DNA of 64,000 nucleotides from Nitrospirota bacterium (GTDB lineage: Bacteria > Nitrospirota > Nitrospiria > Nitrospirales > Nitrospiraceae), in NCBI GenBank assembly GCA_004296885.1, contig SCVN01000020.1, positions 23,908 through 87,907 on the forward strand. The letters are read 5' to 3'. The notes under the pieces are model-generated. The model was not told where the DNA came from. It searched no databases and saw nothing but the letters and a program-made list of their open reading frames with translations. Positions 43,321-52,248 of the stretch are shown piece by piece (position 1 is the first letter of the stretch; every line of letters begins with the position of its first letter). Made by a program: the position numbers and the translations under genes.

Positions 43321-43533
43321 GGTCTGCCTTTCCAGCGACTGTCTGTTCGGTCGGGCCATCTTACCATCCAGTCTGAGTCTTGGAAAAACTAAATTGTTCG
43401 TCTCGTGCCCCTCGTGGTTGGCCTGGTGTTTTCTTCAGCCGTAACGGCAGGACGTCATGGAAAGTCTGGGCCTGCTTGCGATGAGAACCATGGGGGATGC
43501 TAGAATAACACGGTGGATGTCAGGGGGTGTTCA

Positions 43534-43824
43534 GTGACGGACCAGGAAATCAACCGGGCCATCCAGTATGTGACCGCCAGCACTTCCTATGACCGTGAGA
43601 CCGTGGGCGGGATACTCAAGACCGGCTTCGGGGAACTGAAGGCGTTGGCCACGTCTACCCATCGGACGTTTGAGCGGGATGCGCTCATGGAGTATGTGTG
43701 CCGGTGGACGATGCAGCGGACGGGGCAGCCGGAGACGCTCGTCCGGGAAATTCTCGGCTGCGCGGGCCGGTGGCTGGATCAGATGTGCGACATGGTCCTG
43801 GGCGAAACGCCCAAAGAGGCGTGA
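43534..43824 (+). CDS. Unrecognised small helical protein
   Basis: 96 residues from GTG 43534, with GGGGG 6 nt upstream. The sequence is helical and has cysteines near C59, C77 and C87. It has a hint of a histone-like or HU-binding layout but no clear family. It is convergent with the TPR gene, 18 bases away. TAGAAT at 43501-43506 may be its -10 box. Confidence 0.6.
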   Translation: MTDQEINRAIQYVTASTSYDRETVGGILKTGFGELKALATSTHRTFERDALMEYVCRWTMQRTGQPETLVREILGCAGRWLDQMCDMVLGETPKEA

Positions 43825-43842
43825 GCGGACCGGCGGTCCGTG

Positions 43843-44157
43843 TTAGCCGAGGGTCTGTTTGAGGAGCCCCAGATTTTTCGTGACCATCGCATCGCCGTTT
43901 TTCGTCGAAACCTCAATCCCCTGGTCGCAGATCAGGCGGCAGTCTTCGATCCGCCCCAGCTTGTGGAGCGACTGGGCCAGGGCATAGTAGGCGGCTGAGT
44001 AGGTGGGCTTGACCTTGAGACACCCTTCCAGGGCCTGGACCGCCTCCTCGAAATTCGAGTCCTCCATGTAAGCCTTCCCCAAGCCGAACCAGGCCACGTC
44101 GTCGTTCGGGTCTATCCCCAACACTTTCTTGAGCGGCTCGATCCGAGGGTTTGCCAT
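43843..44157 (-). CDS. Short TPR protein
   Basis: 104 residues with about two and a half tetratricopeptide repeats (VAWFGLGKAYMEDSNFEEA; SAAYYALAQSLHKLGRIED). GGAGGA lies 5 nt before ATG 44157 on the minus strand, favouring this start over 44187. It is likely a cytoplasmic interaction adaptor; the partner is unknown. Confidence 0.82.
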   Translation of the reverse strand: MANPRIEPLKKVLGIDPNDDVAWFGLGKAYMEDSNFEEAVQALEGCLKVKPTYSAAYYALAQSLHKLGRIEDCRLICDQGIEVSTKNGDAMVTKNLGLLKQTLG

Positions 44158-44240
44158 GCGATCCTCCAAGTGCGACGACGGTAGCACGGTTTTCGTCGGA
44201 TTGTCTATCGCGTTTGGGCCGTGCTACGATGCCGTGCAAA

Positions 44241-44321
44241 AGCTATCAGCTCTCAGCCGTCAGCACAGATGAATCAAAGGCTGGAAGTTTTTTTGAAGCT
44301 GATGGCTGAATGCTGAGGGCT
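44241..44321. repeat. Imperfect inverted repeat of TCAGC-type units
   Basis: The arm at 44241-44265 (AGCTATCAGCTCTCAGCC...) and the arm at 44297-44321 are complementary at 19 of 25 positions around a 31-nt spacer. The element resembles the dispersed TCAGC/GCTGA palindromes seen between genes in many bacteria. The second arm contains the GAGGG (44315-44319) that lies 7 nt before the deacetylase start. Confidence 0.6.
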
Positions 44322-44326
44322 CGGTT

Positions 44327-45271
44327 ATGGCCAAGACCGGATTCGTGTACCATCAGGACTACTTGCAGCACGACATGGGCTTCGGCCACCCGGAATCGCC
44401 GGATCGGCTGCGCGCGATCATGGCCCGGCTCGAAGCGTCCGGCCTCCTCGCACGTGTGACGCGCATCGAGCCGATCGAAGCTTCCGATGAGGCGATCACC
44501 CGGGTCCATACGCCGGACTACCTGGCACAGCTGAAAACCCTTGCGCCTCGCGAAGGCCGCGCCGCGCTTGATCCTGACACCTCGATGTCGCCCGGTTCGC
44601 TCCGTGCCGCCTATGTGGCGGCCGGCGGGGCGCTTGCGGCGGCCGACGCCATCATGGCGGGCCGGGTGGACAACGCCTTCTGTGCCTTGCGTCCCCCGGG
44701 GCACCATGCCGAGCAGGATCGGGCCATGGGATTCTGCCTGTTCAACAACGTGGCCATCGCCACGCGCGATCTGCAGCGACGGCACGGGATCGGGCGGGTC
44801 TTGATCGTGGACTGGGACGTTCACCATGGGAACGGCACGCAACATACGTTCTACAGCGACCCTTCAGTGCTCTTTTTCAGCACCCATCAGTATCCCCACT
44901 ATCCGGGCACGGGGCGGGCGACGGAACAAGGGGAAGGGAAGGGGGAGGGCCTGACGGTGAATGTTCCCATGTCGCCGGGAGAGGGGGACGAGGAGTATCG
45001 CGAAGTCTTCGAGACGATTCTCGCGCCCGCAGCCGATTCGTTCAAGCCGGAGTTCGTGATGATCTCGGCGGGATTTGACGCCCATCGAGACGATCCGCTG
45101 GCCGGGATGGCCTTGACGGAAGAGGGATATGGAGCCTTAAGCCGAATCGTGCTCGATATCGCCCGGCGGCACTGCCACGGGCGGGTCTTGTCGTGTCTGG
45201 AAGGGGGCTACAACCTGAGCGCGCTGTCGGCCTCTGTTGAGCGACATGTGCTGGCCCTGATCGAGGCGTGA
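44327..45271 (+). CDS. Histone-deacetylase-family hydrolase (AcuC/AphA-like)
   Basis: 314 residues with the zinc-dependent arginase/deacetylase fold. Active-site segments: RPPGHHAEQDRAMGFCLFNN (the His-His charge relay), VDWDVHHGNGT (zinc ligands Asp and His) and SAGFDAHRDDPLAGM (third ligand Asp). The family removes acetyl groups from lysines, polyamines or acetoin-pathway enzymes; the substrate here is not evident. The following cytochrome gene's frame opens at a GTG overlapping this stop, so the two may be co-transcribed. Confidence 0.9.
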   Translation: MAKTGFVYHQDYLQHDMGFGHPESPDRLRAIMARLEASGLLARVTRIEPIEASDEAITRVHTPDYLAQLKTLAPREGRAALDPDTSMSPGSLRAAYVAAGGALAAADAIMAGRVDNAFCALRPPGHHAEQDRAMGFCLFNNVAIATRDLQRRHGIGRVLIVDWDVHHGNGTQHTFYSDPSVLFFSTHQYPHYPGTGRATEQGEGKGEGLTVNVPMSPGEGDEEYREVFETILAPAADSFKPEFVMISAGFDAHRDDPLAGMALTEEGYGALSRIVLDIARRHCHGRVLSCLEGGYNLSALSASVERHVLALIEA

Positions 45272-45285
45272 GACCGAGCAAGCCG

Positions 45286-46599
45286 ATGAAGCGATTCGGG
45301 ATATGGTTGGCGGGGATACTCGTAGTGGCTGGCTCGGTCTACTTCTATTACACCGAGGTCAAGCCCGTCGTCATCTTTGGCCTCCGGTCCGACTATGCCC
45401 ATGCGATCCCCTTCCAGAAGGTGCCGGCCGGTCTCGACAGTCTGAAGGCGGAATCATGCGGGACCTGTCACCGCGAGATTTACGAGGAGTGGAAGTCCAG
45501 CATCCATGCCCAGGCCTATGACGATCCCTTCTTCCAGGCTTATTGGAAGAAGGACAAGAACATCTGGGTCTGTCTGAACTGCCACACCCCGCTGGAGAAC
45601 CAGCAGCCGACGCTGATCAAGGATATCCCGCGCGGGCGCGTGGAAAAGGCGATCCAGGAGCCGAATCCCCACTACGATCCCGAGTATCAACAGGAGGCGA
45701 TCACCTGCGCCGCCTGCCACGTGCGCGACGGGGTCGTCCTGGGTCCCTTCGATGACTCGGCTGCGCCGCATCCGACCAAGTTCGATCCCAATTTTCGCAC
45801 GGCCCAAATCTGCTCTCGTTGCCACAACGTCGTCTCCGGGCCAGCCCAGTTCTACAACGTGGGTCCTTGCGGGACTTACGCCGAATACGAAGGCAAGTTC
45901 TTCATGAAAGAAAAAGGCTTCATTTGCCAGAGTTGTCACATGCCGGAGGTGGAACGGCCGGTGGCGACGGGCGGGCCGATCAGGCCAGGACGGCGGCATC
46001 TGTGGCGAGGAGGCCATGATCCGGAGATGGTCAAGCAGGCTGTGGCGGTCCAGGTGCAGACTGATCCGCCGGACCCGAAGCCGGGGGACCAGACCCGGTT
46101 CACCCTGACCCTGATCAACGCCGGCGCTGGGCATAAGATTCCGACCGGCGATCCGGATCGGTACTTCACGGTCGAGTTCACCGTGGAAGATGGGCAAGGA
46201 AAAGAATTGGTTCATCAGGTAGACACAATGGGTCGGTGGATCCTTTGGCAACCGGCCATCGTGGAGCTGTACGATAATCGGCTTGTGCCCTTGGCGAGCC
46301 GCGAGTATCGGTTCACGTATCGTCTGCCGGGACCGGCGGAGGGGCGTGCGGGACTCGTCTTGAAAACCCGCGTGCGCTATCATATCCTGACGGACAAGCA
46401 GCATGCGATGCTGGAGAAGCAGTACGGCTTGACCGGGCAGGATCCCTACGCGTTCACGATCTATGAGCGAGACCTGTCGCTGACGGGCGATCTCAAAACG
46501 GCGTTGAGCCGGCCTGAACCAGAGACGCAACTGGCCTGTGCGGCGCTGGGCGCCGAGGCGACAGGCAAGCAAGCAGTGAGTCACAAAGGAGCATCATGA
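45286..46599 (+). CDS. Membrane-anchored pentaheme cytochrome c
   Basis: 437 residues with an uncleaved-looking N-terminal helix (FGIWLAGILVVAGSVYFYY). Five CxxCH motifs: CGTCH, CLNCH, CAACH, CSRCH and CQSCH. The first is in the CGTCHREIYEEW context seen in the 28-30 kb pair. The heme-free C-terminal half carries AGHKIPTGDPDRYF, the counterpart of the HxxP segment in those proteins. ATG 45286 is used; the frame is open to a GTG at 45268. Its stop overlaps the rhodanese ATG (ATGA), so the two are coupled. Confidence 0.87.
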   Translation: MKRFGIWLAGILVVAGSVYFYYTEVKPVVIFGLRSDYAHAIPFQKVPAGLDSLKAESCGTCHREIYEEWKSSIHAQAYDDPFFQAYWKKDKNIWVCLNCHTPLENQQPTLIKDIPRGRVEKAIQEPNPHYDPEYQQEAITCAACHVRDGVVLGPFDDSAAPHPTKFDPNFRTAQICSRCHNVVSGPAQFYNVGPCGTYAEYEGKFFMKEKGFICQSCHMPEVERPVATGGPIRPGRRHLWRGGHDPEMVKQAVAVQVQTDPPDPKPGDQTRFTLTLINAGAGHKIPTGDPDRYFTVEFTVEDGQGKELVHQVDTMGRWILWQPAIVELYDNRLVPLASREYRFTYRLPGPAEGRAGLVLKTRVRYHILTDKQHAMLEKQYGLTGQDPYAFTIYERDLSLTGDLKTALSRPEPETQLACAALGAEATGKQAVSHKGAS

Positions 46600-47471
46600 T
46601 CCATCCGTTTCTGATCGATACCAAGACGTTGGAGCAGAACCTTGGCCGGGAAGGCCTGGTGGTGATCGACGTGCGCGGCAAGGCGGCCTATATGTTCGGC
46701 GGCCATATCCCGGGGGCGGTGCATGCCACCTGGCATGATTTCAGCGACCCGAACGCGGCGGCCAAGGGGCTTCTGGATCCGGACGTGACGCGCCTGGAGC
46801 AGAAAATCCGCGCCCTGGGGATCAACAACGACAGCGATATCGTTATCTACTCGAACCCCTTCGATAACTGGGGGGATGAGGGGCGGATGTTCTGGATGCT
46901 CCAGTACCTGGGCCTGACGCAGCTCAGAATCCTCGATGGGGGCTGGGTCAAGTGGGTGGCGGAGAAGCGCCGGTTCGAGCATATGAACGTGACCGTCAAG
47001 CCCGGCTCGTTCACCGCCACGCCGAAGTCCGAGCTGATCGTCCTGAAGGATGAACTGAAAAAGCTGGTGAAGCGGCCCCATCCCGAGACGATGATCGTCG
47101 ACGCGCGCAGTCTGGAGGAGTATGCCGGCAAGGAAGTGCAAGGCATTCCAAGGCCGGGGCATATTCCCTCGGCCATCAGTGTGCCCTGGAACGGGTTCCT
47201 CAACCCTGACGCAACGGTCAAGGATGTGGAAAAACTCAAAGTCGTCCTGGCGGAGAAGGGGGTCCAGGAAGACCGCGAGGTGATCTGTTACTGCACCGGC
47301 GGTGTCCGGTCCGCCTGGCTGTATTTTGTGCTGAAGCTGGTCGGGTATGACAAGGTTCGGAATTATCCCGGGTCCTGGTGGGAATGGAGCCGGGACTTTG
47401 CCGCCCCGGTGGAGACGGACGTCAGGTTGCTGCACAAAATCATCAATACAGACGAGGCTAGGCCATCTTGA
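46596..47471 (+). CDS. Two-domain rhodanese-type sulfurtransferase
   Basis: 291 residues. Two rhodanese domains: an inactive N-terminal one (VVIDVRGKAAYMFGGHIPGA) and a C-terminal one with the catalytic Cys loop CYCTGGVRSAW. It would transfer sulfane sulfur, for example from thiosulfate or mercaptopyruvate, and no export signal is seen. Translational coupling to the pentaheme cytochrome suggests a link between sulfur handling and electron transfer. Confidence 0.9.
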   Translation: MIHPFLIDTKTLEQNLGREGLVVIDVRGKAAYMFGGHIPGAVHATWHDFSDPNAAAKGLLDPDVTRLEQKIRALGINNDSDIVIYSNPFDNWGDEGRMFWMLQYLGLTQLRILDGGWVKWVAEKRRFEHMNVTVKPGSFTATPKSELIVLKDELKKLVKRPHPETMIVDARSLEEYAGKEVQGIPRPGHIPSAISVPWNGFLNPDATVKDVEKLKVVLAEKGVQEDREVICYCTGGVRSAWLYFVLKLVGYDKVRNYPGSWWEWSRDFAAPVETDVRLLHKIINTDEARPS

Positions 47472-47576
47472 CAGCCACGGCCCTCACTGGTATCGTCCCC
47501 TCAGAGTCGCGGGTCCGCAATCGTGAACTGGGGAATGAAGACGACGCAACGCATCCGGAGAAGGAGGGATAGAACG

Positions 47577-47930
47577 ATGGGCAAGAAAGTAGTGCTGGGA
47601 GCGATGGTCCTTGGTTTCATGACGGTGCTCGTGAGCCTGCCGGCTCTTTCTTCCGTAGCGCTGGCCGACAAGGGGCATGCGGCCGAAGCCGTCGAGCACG
47701 CGAAAGAAGCCGTCGAGCACGGGAAACAGGGCCATGCGGATGCGCTGGTGAAGCATGCCGAGGGGGCGCTGAAGCATGCCGAGGCGGCGCAGAAGGAGAA
47801 GGCCAATCCCCACCTGGCGGAAGGCATCAAGCAATTGAAGGATGCTGTGGAGCACGGCAAGGCTGGCCATGCGGACGTCGCCACCAAGGCGGCGGAAAAT
47901 GCGGTCCAGCACCTGTCCGAAGTCAAGTAA
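47577..47930 (+). CDS. SmbP-like periplasmic small metal-binding protein
   Basis: 117 residues. A signal peptide (about 4-31) is followed by a His-rich helical protein built of short repeats such as AVEHAKEAVEHGKQGHAD and AVEHGKAGHAD. This is the pattern of SmbP from Nitrosomonas europaea, which binds copper and other divalent metals in the periplasm. AAGGAGGG is an excellent ribosome site and a perfect terminator follows, so it is probably a single, well-expressed gene. A longer frame from GTG 47523 is less likely. Confidence 0.85.
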   Translation: MGKKVVLGAMVLGFMTVLVSLPALSSVALADKGHAAEAVEHAKEAVEHGKQGHADALVKHAEGALKHAEAAQKEKANPHLAEGIKQLKDAVEHGKAGHADVATKAAENAVQHLSEVK

Positions 47931-47948
47931 TCCCGCTCCCAGAGTGTG

Positions 47949-47984
47949 AAAACGGGCAGGGAATTCCCTGCCCGTTTTTGTTTG
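47949..47984 (+). terminator. Rho-independent terminator of the SmbP-like gene
   Basis: AAAACGGGCAGGG (47949-47961) pairs perfectly with CCCTGCCCGTTTT (47966-47978) around AATT, followed by TGTTTG. The stem is self-symmetric and A/T-flanked, so it could act in both directions. Confidence 0.92.
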
Positions 47985-47996
47985 AGGGCGTGACTC

Positions 47997-48785
47997 ATGC
48001 GCGTGGGATATTTTCAATTCGATCCGGCCTTCGGCGATGTCAAACGCAATCTGGACCTTGTGACCGATCGGGTGTCCAAGGTCCAGTGCGATCTGCTGGT
48101 GCTGCCGGAGCTGTTCGCGAGCGGCTACCAGTTCGTGTCCAAGCAGGAAGTCGAAACATTGGCCGAGCCAATCCCCGACGGGCCGACCACGCAGCGTCTT
48201 CTGGAGATCGCTCGCAGGCAACGGTGCCATCTTGTGGCCGGCCTTCCTGAGCGGCACCAAGGGCGTTGCTATAACTCCGCCCTGCTTGCTGGGCCTGGCG
48301 GGGTCGTCGGTGTGTACCGCAAGACCCACCTGTTTTTTGAGGAGACGTTGTTCTTTGCGCCGGGCGATACGGGGTTCCAAGTGTGGGACATCGGCCAGGC
48401 GAAAGTCGGGGTCATGCTTTGTTTCGACTGGTTCTATCCGGAATCGGCGAGGGCGCTGGCCTTAAAAGGCGCGGAGATTCTCTGCCATCCCTCCAACCTG
48501 GTCCTGCCTCACTGCCCCGATGCCATGGTTACGCGATGTCTGGAAAATCGCCTCTTCAGCGTCACGGCCAACCGGATCGGCTCGGAGGAGCGGGGCGGGA
48601 AGGACCGGTTGACCTTTATCGGCAGCAGTGAAATCGTCACGCCGAAAGGGCACATTCTCCATCGGGCGGCTCGCGATCAGGAGGAACTCACGGTCCTTGA
48701 GATCGATCCGGCCGAAGCCCGCAACAAAACCCTCAATCGGTATAATGATCTCCTGCGTGACCGTCGGCCGAAACTCTACGAGTGA
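47997..48785 (+). CDS. Carbon-nitrogen hydrolase (nitrilase superfamily)
   Basis: 262 residues. Nitrilase-fold amidohydrolase with the catalytic triad E38 (LPELF), K109 (YRKTHLF) and C142 (MLCFDWFYPE). It resembles cytoplasmic omega-amidase or carbamoylase-type members; the substrate is unclear. It overlaps the tail of the SmbP terminator region and starts 12 bases after it. Confidence 0.9.
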   Translation: MRVGYFQFDPAFGDVKRNLDLVTDRVSKVQCDLLVLPELFASGYQFVSKQEVETLAEPIPDGPTTQRLLEIARRQRCHLVAGLPERHQGRCYNSALLAGPGGVVGVYRKTHLFFEETLFFAPGDTGFQVWDIGQAKVGVMLCFDWFYPESARALALKGAEILCHPSNLVLPHCPDAMVTRCLENRLFSVTANRIGSEERGGKDRLTFIGSSEIVTPKGHILHRAARDQEELTVLEIDPAEARNKTLNRYNDLLRDRRPKLYE

Positions 48786-48830
48786 GGGCTCTCTCTTGAA
48801 CAGAGCCCGTTCAACAGGTAGGATAAGGGC

Positions 48831-49391
48831 ATGGCGACTCCCCTCGGTAAAGGCATTTTCCTGATCGCGGCCCCTTCGTTGCGGGATCCGAACTTCAGGC
48901 AGACCGTGGTGTTGCTGTGCGAGCATGGGCCGGAGGGGGCGCTCGGAGTGGTGGTCAACCGCCCGACCGGCGTGTCGGTGTCGGAAGCGCTGCCGCAAGT
49001 GCCGGTTCTCGAGGGGCAGCGTCACGTGCTCTTTTCCGGGGGCCCCGTCCAGCCCAATCACGTCTTGCTCTTGTATCGGATGACACAGGAGCCAGGCAAT
49101 ACCCACCATGTGTTCGACGGGGTCTATCTCGGCGGCGATGTGGGTGCGCTTGAACGGGTGCTGACCGAGCCGGCCGGGACCGACGCCTTTCGGGCCTACA
49201 TGGGGTATTCAGGCTGGGGGCCGGGCCAGCTTGAAAGTGAAATGAAGACCGGATCCTGGATTACCCTGCCGGCCGATCCGACCGTCGTGTTTGAAAAAGA
49301 ACCGGAGCGGGTCTGGCCGGATATTGTGCAGACGCTCGGCGGTCCCTACGCGGTCTATGCCGAGATGCCGGCCGATCCAGGCCTCAACTAA
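48831..49391 (+). CDS. yqgE: YqgE/AlgH family protein
   Basis: 186 residues. The family blocks FLIAAPSLRDPNFRQTVVLLCEHG, GVVVNRPTG, LFSGGPVQPNHVLLLY and the aromatic YSGWGPGQLESEM segment identify the UPF0301/AlgH family. Its members are conserved cytoplasmic proteins of unclear biochemical role, linked to transcriptional control of alginate in Pseudomonas. It is convergent with uvrA, with 4 bases between the stops. Confidence 0.93.
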   Translation: MATPLGKGIFLIAAPSLRDPNFRQTVVLLCEHGPEGALGVVVNRPTGVSVSEALPQVPVLEGQRHVLFSGGPVQPNHVLLLYRMTQEPGNTHHVFDGVYLGGDVGALERVLTEPAGTDAFRAYMGYSGWGPGQLESEMKTGSWITLPADPTVVFEKEPERVWPDIVQTLGGPYAVYAEMPADPGLN

Positions 49392-49395
49392 AGCA

Positions 49396-52248
49396 TTACA
49401 AGCCCAGACTGAGCAGGGGACGCAAGAAGCGTCCTGTATGCGACTCGGCACATTGCGCCACCTGCTCTGGCCGACCCTCCACGACGATCCTACCTCCTGC
49501 CTCGCCTCCTTCGGGCCCCAGATCAATGATCCAATCCGCCGCTTTGATCACGTCCAGGTTATGCTCGACCAGCAGCACGGTGTTGCCTGCGTCCACCAGT
49601 TTGCCGATGACGGCCAGCAGCTTCTTGATGTCCTCCAAATGCAATCCCGTCGTCGGCTCGTCCATGATGTAGAGGGTCTGGCCGCCGGGACGTTCCGTGG
49701 ACTGGGGCGAGGCGGCACGCGCCGGCCGGCTTTTCAGACCCGCCAATTCGGCCGCGATCTTGAGCCGCTGTGCCTCGCCGCCGGACAGGGTCGTGGCTGG
49801 CTGTCCGAGCCGGAGGTAGCCGAGTCCGATGCTGATCAGCAAGTGCAGCTTCTCGCCCAGTTTTCCTGCGCCGGACGGAGTGCCGGAGAAGAGCGACAAG
49901 GCCTCGCTCACCGTCAGGCCCAGGACCTCGTGGATGGTCTTGCCGCGCAGTCGGACGCTCAGTACTTCTGGCTTGAACCGGCGGCCTGCGCAGGCTTCGC
50001 AAGTCGCGTAGATATCCTCGAAAAAGTACATCTCCAGCTTCTCATACCCGTTTCCTTGGCAGCGTTCGCACCGGCCTCCGACTTGGTTGAATGAAAAATG
50101 GGATGTGGTTAATCCCTGCCGCCGCGCAGCCGGCTGGGCGGCGAAGAGGCGGCGAATGTCGTCAAAGGCTTTCAGATAGGTGATCGGGTTGGATCGCGGG
50201 GTTCGGCCGATCGGCTGCTGGTCGATCAGACGGACCCCGCGGAGGTGTTCCAAGCCTTTGATCGCGCGGAATCGGCCCATGGGCAGGGTTTCGGTCTGGA
50301 AGGCCCGCGCCACCGCGCGGTAGATGGTGTCCTCCACCAACGTGCTTTTCCCAGAGCCGGAGACCCCCGTTACGCAGACCAGCATGCCCAGCGGAATTCG
50401 GATCGTCAGGTCCTTCAGGTTGTGTTCGCTGGCGCCGGCCAGCATCAGCGCCTTCCCCGAACCCCGGCGTCGGACCCGCGGCAGCGCAATCCGGTCATCT
50501 CCCCGCAAGTATCGGGCGGTCAGGGCCAGCTCGTCTGTCAGAAATTCCTTCGCCGGCGCGGCGCAGATCACCTCGCCGCCCAGCGCGCCGGCCCGAGGCC
50601 CCAGCTCCACCACATGGTCGGCGGCCAGGATCATTTGCCGGTCATGTTCCACAACGACCACCGTGTTGCCGCTGTCGGCCAGGTCCCGGAGGATGGCCGC
50701 CAGGGTGGCGGTGTCCCGCGCATGGAGCCCGATAGTCGGCTCATCCAGCACGTACAAGGTGCCGACCAGGCGCGACCCCAGTTGATTGGCCAAAGCGATC
50801 CGCTGCGCTTCGCCGCCGGAGAGGGTGCGGGTTTGCCGTGCCAGGGTCAGGTAGCCGAGGCCGACACGCAGGAGGAAGCCCAGCTTCATCTGGAGTTGGC
50901 GCAAGAGGTCCTGGGCCACGCGGGTTTCAAATTCCGACAGGGCCAGTGTCTCAATCCACCCGACGATATCTTGAATCGTCAGATCCATGATCTCGTGGAT
51001 GGCCCGCCCGGCCACCCGTATGTCTCTCGCTTCCGGTTTGAGCCGGCTTCCGACGCAGGCGGCACAGGGAACCGGGCTGCGATAGCGGCTGAGGAAGACC
51101 CGGACGTGGAGCTTGTACCGTTTCTGCTCCAGGTGCTCGAAGAACTGCGTGATCCCTTCGAACTTTTTTTCACCCTGCCACAGCAAGGCTCGTTCCTGCT
51201 CTAAGAGCTTGCCGTAGGGCGTGGTGAGACTGACCCCGCGTCGTTTCATGGCCAGCAGCATTTGTTTCTGCCACCAGTCGGTGCCGGGTTTGGTCCAGGG
51301 CTCGATGGCGCCGTCGGCCAGCGAGAGGTTTCGATCGGGCACGACCAGGGCTTCGTCGTATCGGAGGATGTTTCCGAAGCCCTTGCACTCGGGGCAGGCG
51401 CCCAAGGGATGGTTGAAGGAGAAGAGCAGCGGCCTGATCGGGGGAAAGCTGCGCCCGCAGCGCTGGCACTGGAGCCGTTCGCTGTAGATCTGCTGACCCT
51501 GGCCGATGACGTCCGCCCGGCACTGCCCGTCGCCTTCGCGAAAGGCTGTTTCAACCGCCTCGATCAGCCGACTTCGATTGTCCGTGCGAAGCACCAGCCG
51601 GTCGAGGACGATCTGAAGGTCGGCGCCTGGGATGCGGGGAATGGCTCCTCCCTCCTGCAGGTCAATCAGCTCGTCTCCTTGCTTCAGGCGGACGAAGCCG
51701 CGAGTGAGCAGGGATGCGGTGAATGTCCGGTCGTGACCAGGCCCGGGATCCTTGATGGGAAACAGGATCATCGCCCGGGCATCGGGGAATCGGGACAGCA
51801 GGTCATCCGCGACGGTGCCGGGATGGAATCCTTTTGCGACTTCCTTGCAGGTGGGGCAGACCGGACGGCCGACTTTGGCAAAGAGCAATCGCAGGAGATC
51901 GGCGATCTCTGTGGCTGTGGCCACGGTGGAGCGGGCGGTCCTGACCGGATTCTTTTGCTCGATGGCGATGGCCGGGCGGATGTTGACCAAACGGTCCACC
52001 TCGGGACGGTCCAGCCGTTCGAGAAACATCCGGGCGTAGGTCGAAAGCGATTCGACATAGCGCCACTGGCCTTCGGCGTAGAGCGTGTCGAAGGCCAGCG
52101 AGGACTTGCCGGAGCCGGACACTCCGGTGATGGCCGTCACCGCATTGTGCGGAATCCGCAAGCTGATGTTCTTGAGATTGTGCTGCCGGGCGCCCTCGAC
52201 GATCAGGTCGCCGGACCACTGGGCCTTGGGCATAGGCGTATCATCCAT
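49396..52248 (-). CDS. uvrA: Excinuclease ABC subunit A
   Basis: 950 residues, ATP-binding DNA-damage recognition subunit of nucleotide excision repair. Two ABC modules, each with Walker A (GVSGSGKSSLAFD and GVSGSGKSTLVED) and an LSGGEAQR signature, and zinc-binding CxxC pairs (CQRCGRSF ... CPECKGFG; CERCQGNG ... CEACAGRRF). The interdomain region (FEHLEQKRYKLHVRVFLSRYRS) is unlike the standard UvrA sequence, so it may be a second, UvrA2-like form. The ATG abuts the stop of the upstream DUF3147 gene. Confidence 0.92.
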   Translation of the reverse strand: MDDTPMPKAQWSGDLIVEGARQHNLKNISLRIPHNAVTAITGVSGSGKSSLAFDTLYAEGQWRYVESLSTYARMFLERLDRPEVDRLVNIRPAIAIEQKNPVRTARSTVATATEIADLLRLLFAKVGRPVCPTCKEVAKGFHPGTVADDLLSRFPDARAMILFPIKDPGPGHDRTFTASLLTRGFVRLKQGDELIDLQEGGAIPRIPGADLQIVLDRLVLRTDNRSRLIEAVETAFREGDGQCRADVIGQGQQIYSERLQCQRCGRSFPPIRPLLFSFNHPLGACPECKGFGNILRYDEALVVPDRNLSLADGAIEPWTKPGTDWWQKQMLLAMKRRGVSLTTPYGKLLEQERALLWQGEKKFEGITQFFEHLEQKRYKLHVRVFLSRYRSPVPCAACVGSRLKPEARDIRVAGRAIHEIMDLTIQDIVGWIETLALSEFETRVAQDLLRQLQMKLGFLLRVGLGYLTLARQTRTLSGGEAQRIALANQLGSRLVGTLYVLDEPTIGLHARDTATLAAILRDLADSGNTVVVVEHDRQMILAADHVVELGPRAGALGGEVICAAPAKEFLTDELALTARYLRGDDRIALPRVRRRGSGKALMLAGASEHNLKDLTIRIPLGMLVCVTGVSGSGKSTLVEDTIYRAVARAFQTETLPMGRFRAIKGLEHLRGVRLIDQQPIGRTPRSNPITYLKAFDDIRRLFAAQPAARRQGLTTSHFSFNQVGGRCERCQGNGYEKLEMYFFEDIYATCEACAGRRFKPEVLSVRLRGKTIHEVLGLTVSEALSLFSGTPSGAGKLGEKLHLLISIGLGYLRLGQPATTLSGGEAQRLKIAAELAGLKSRPARAASPQSTERPGGQTLYIMDEPTTGLHLEDIKKLLAVIGKLVDAGNTVLLVEHNLDVIKAADWIIDLGPEGGEAGGRIVVEGRPEQVAQCAESHTGRFLRPLLSLGL

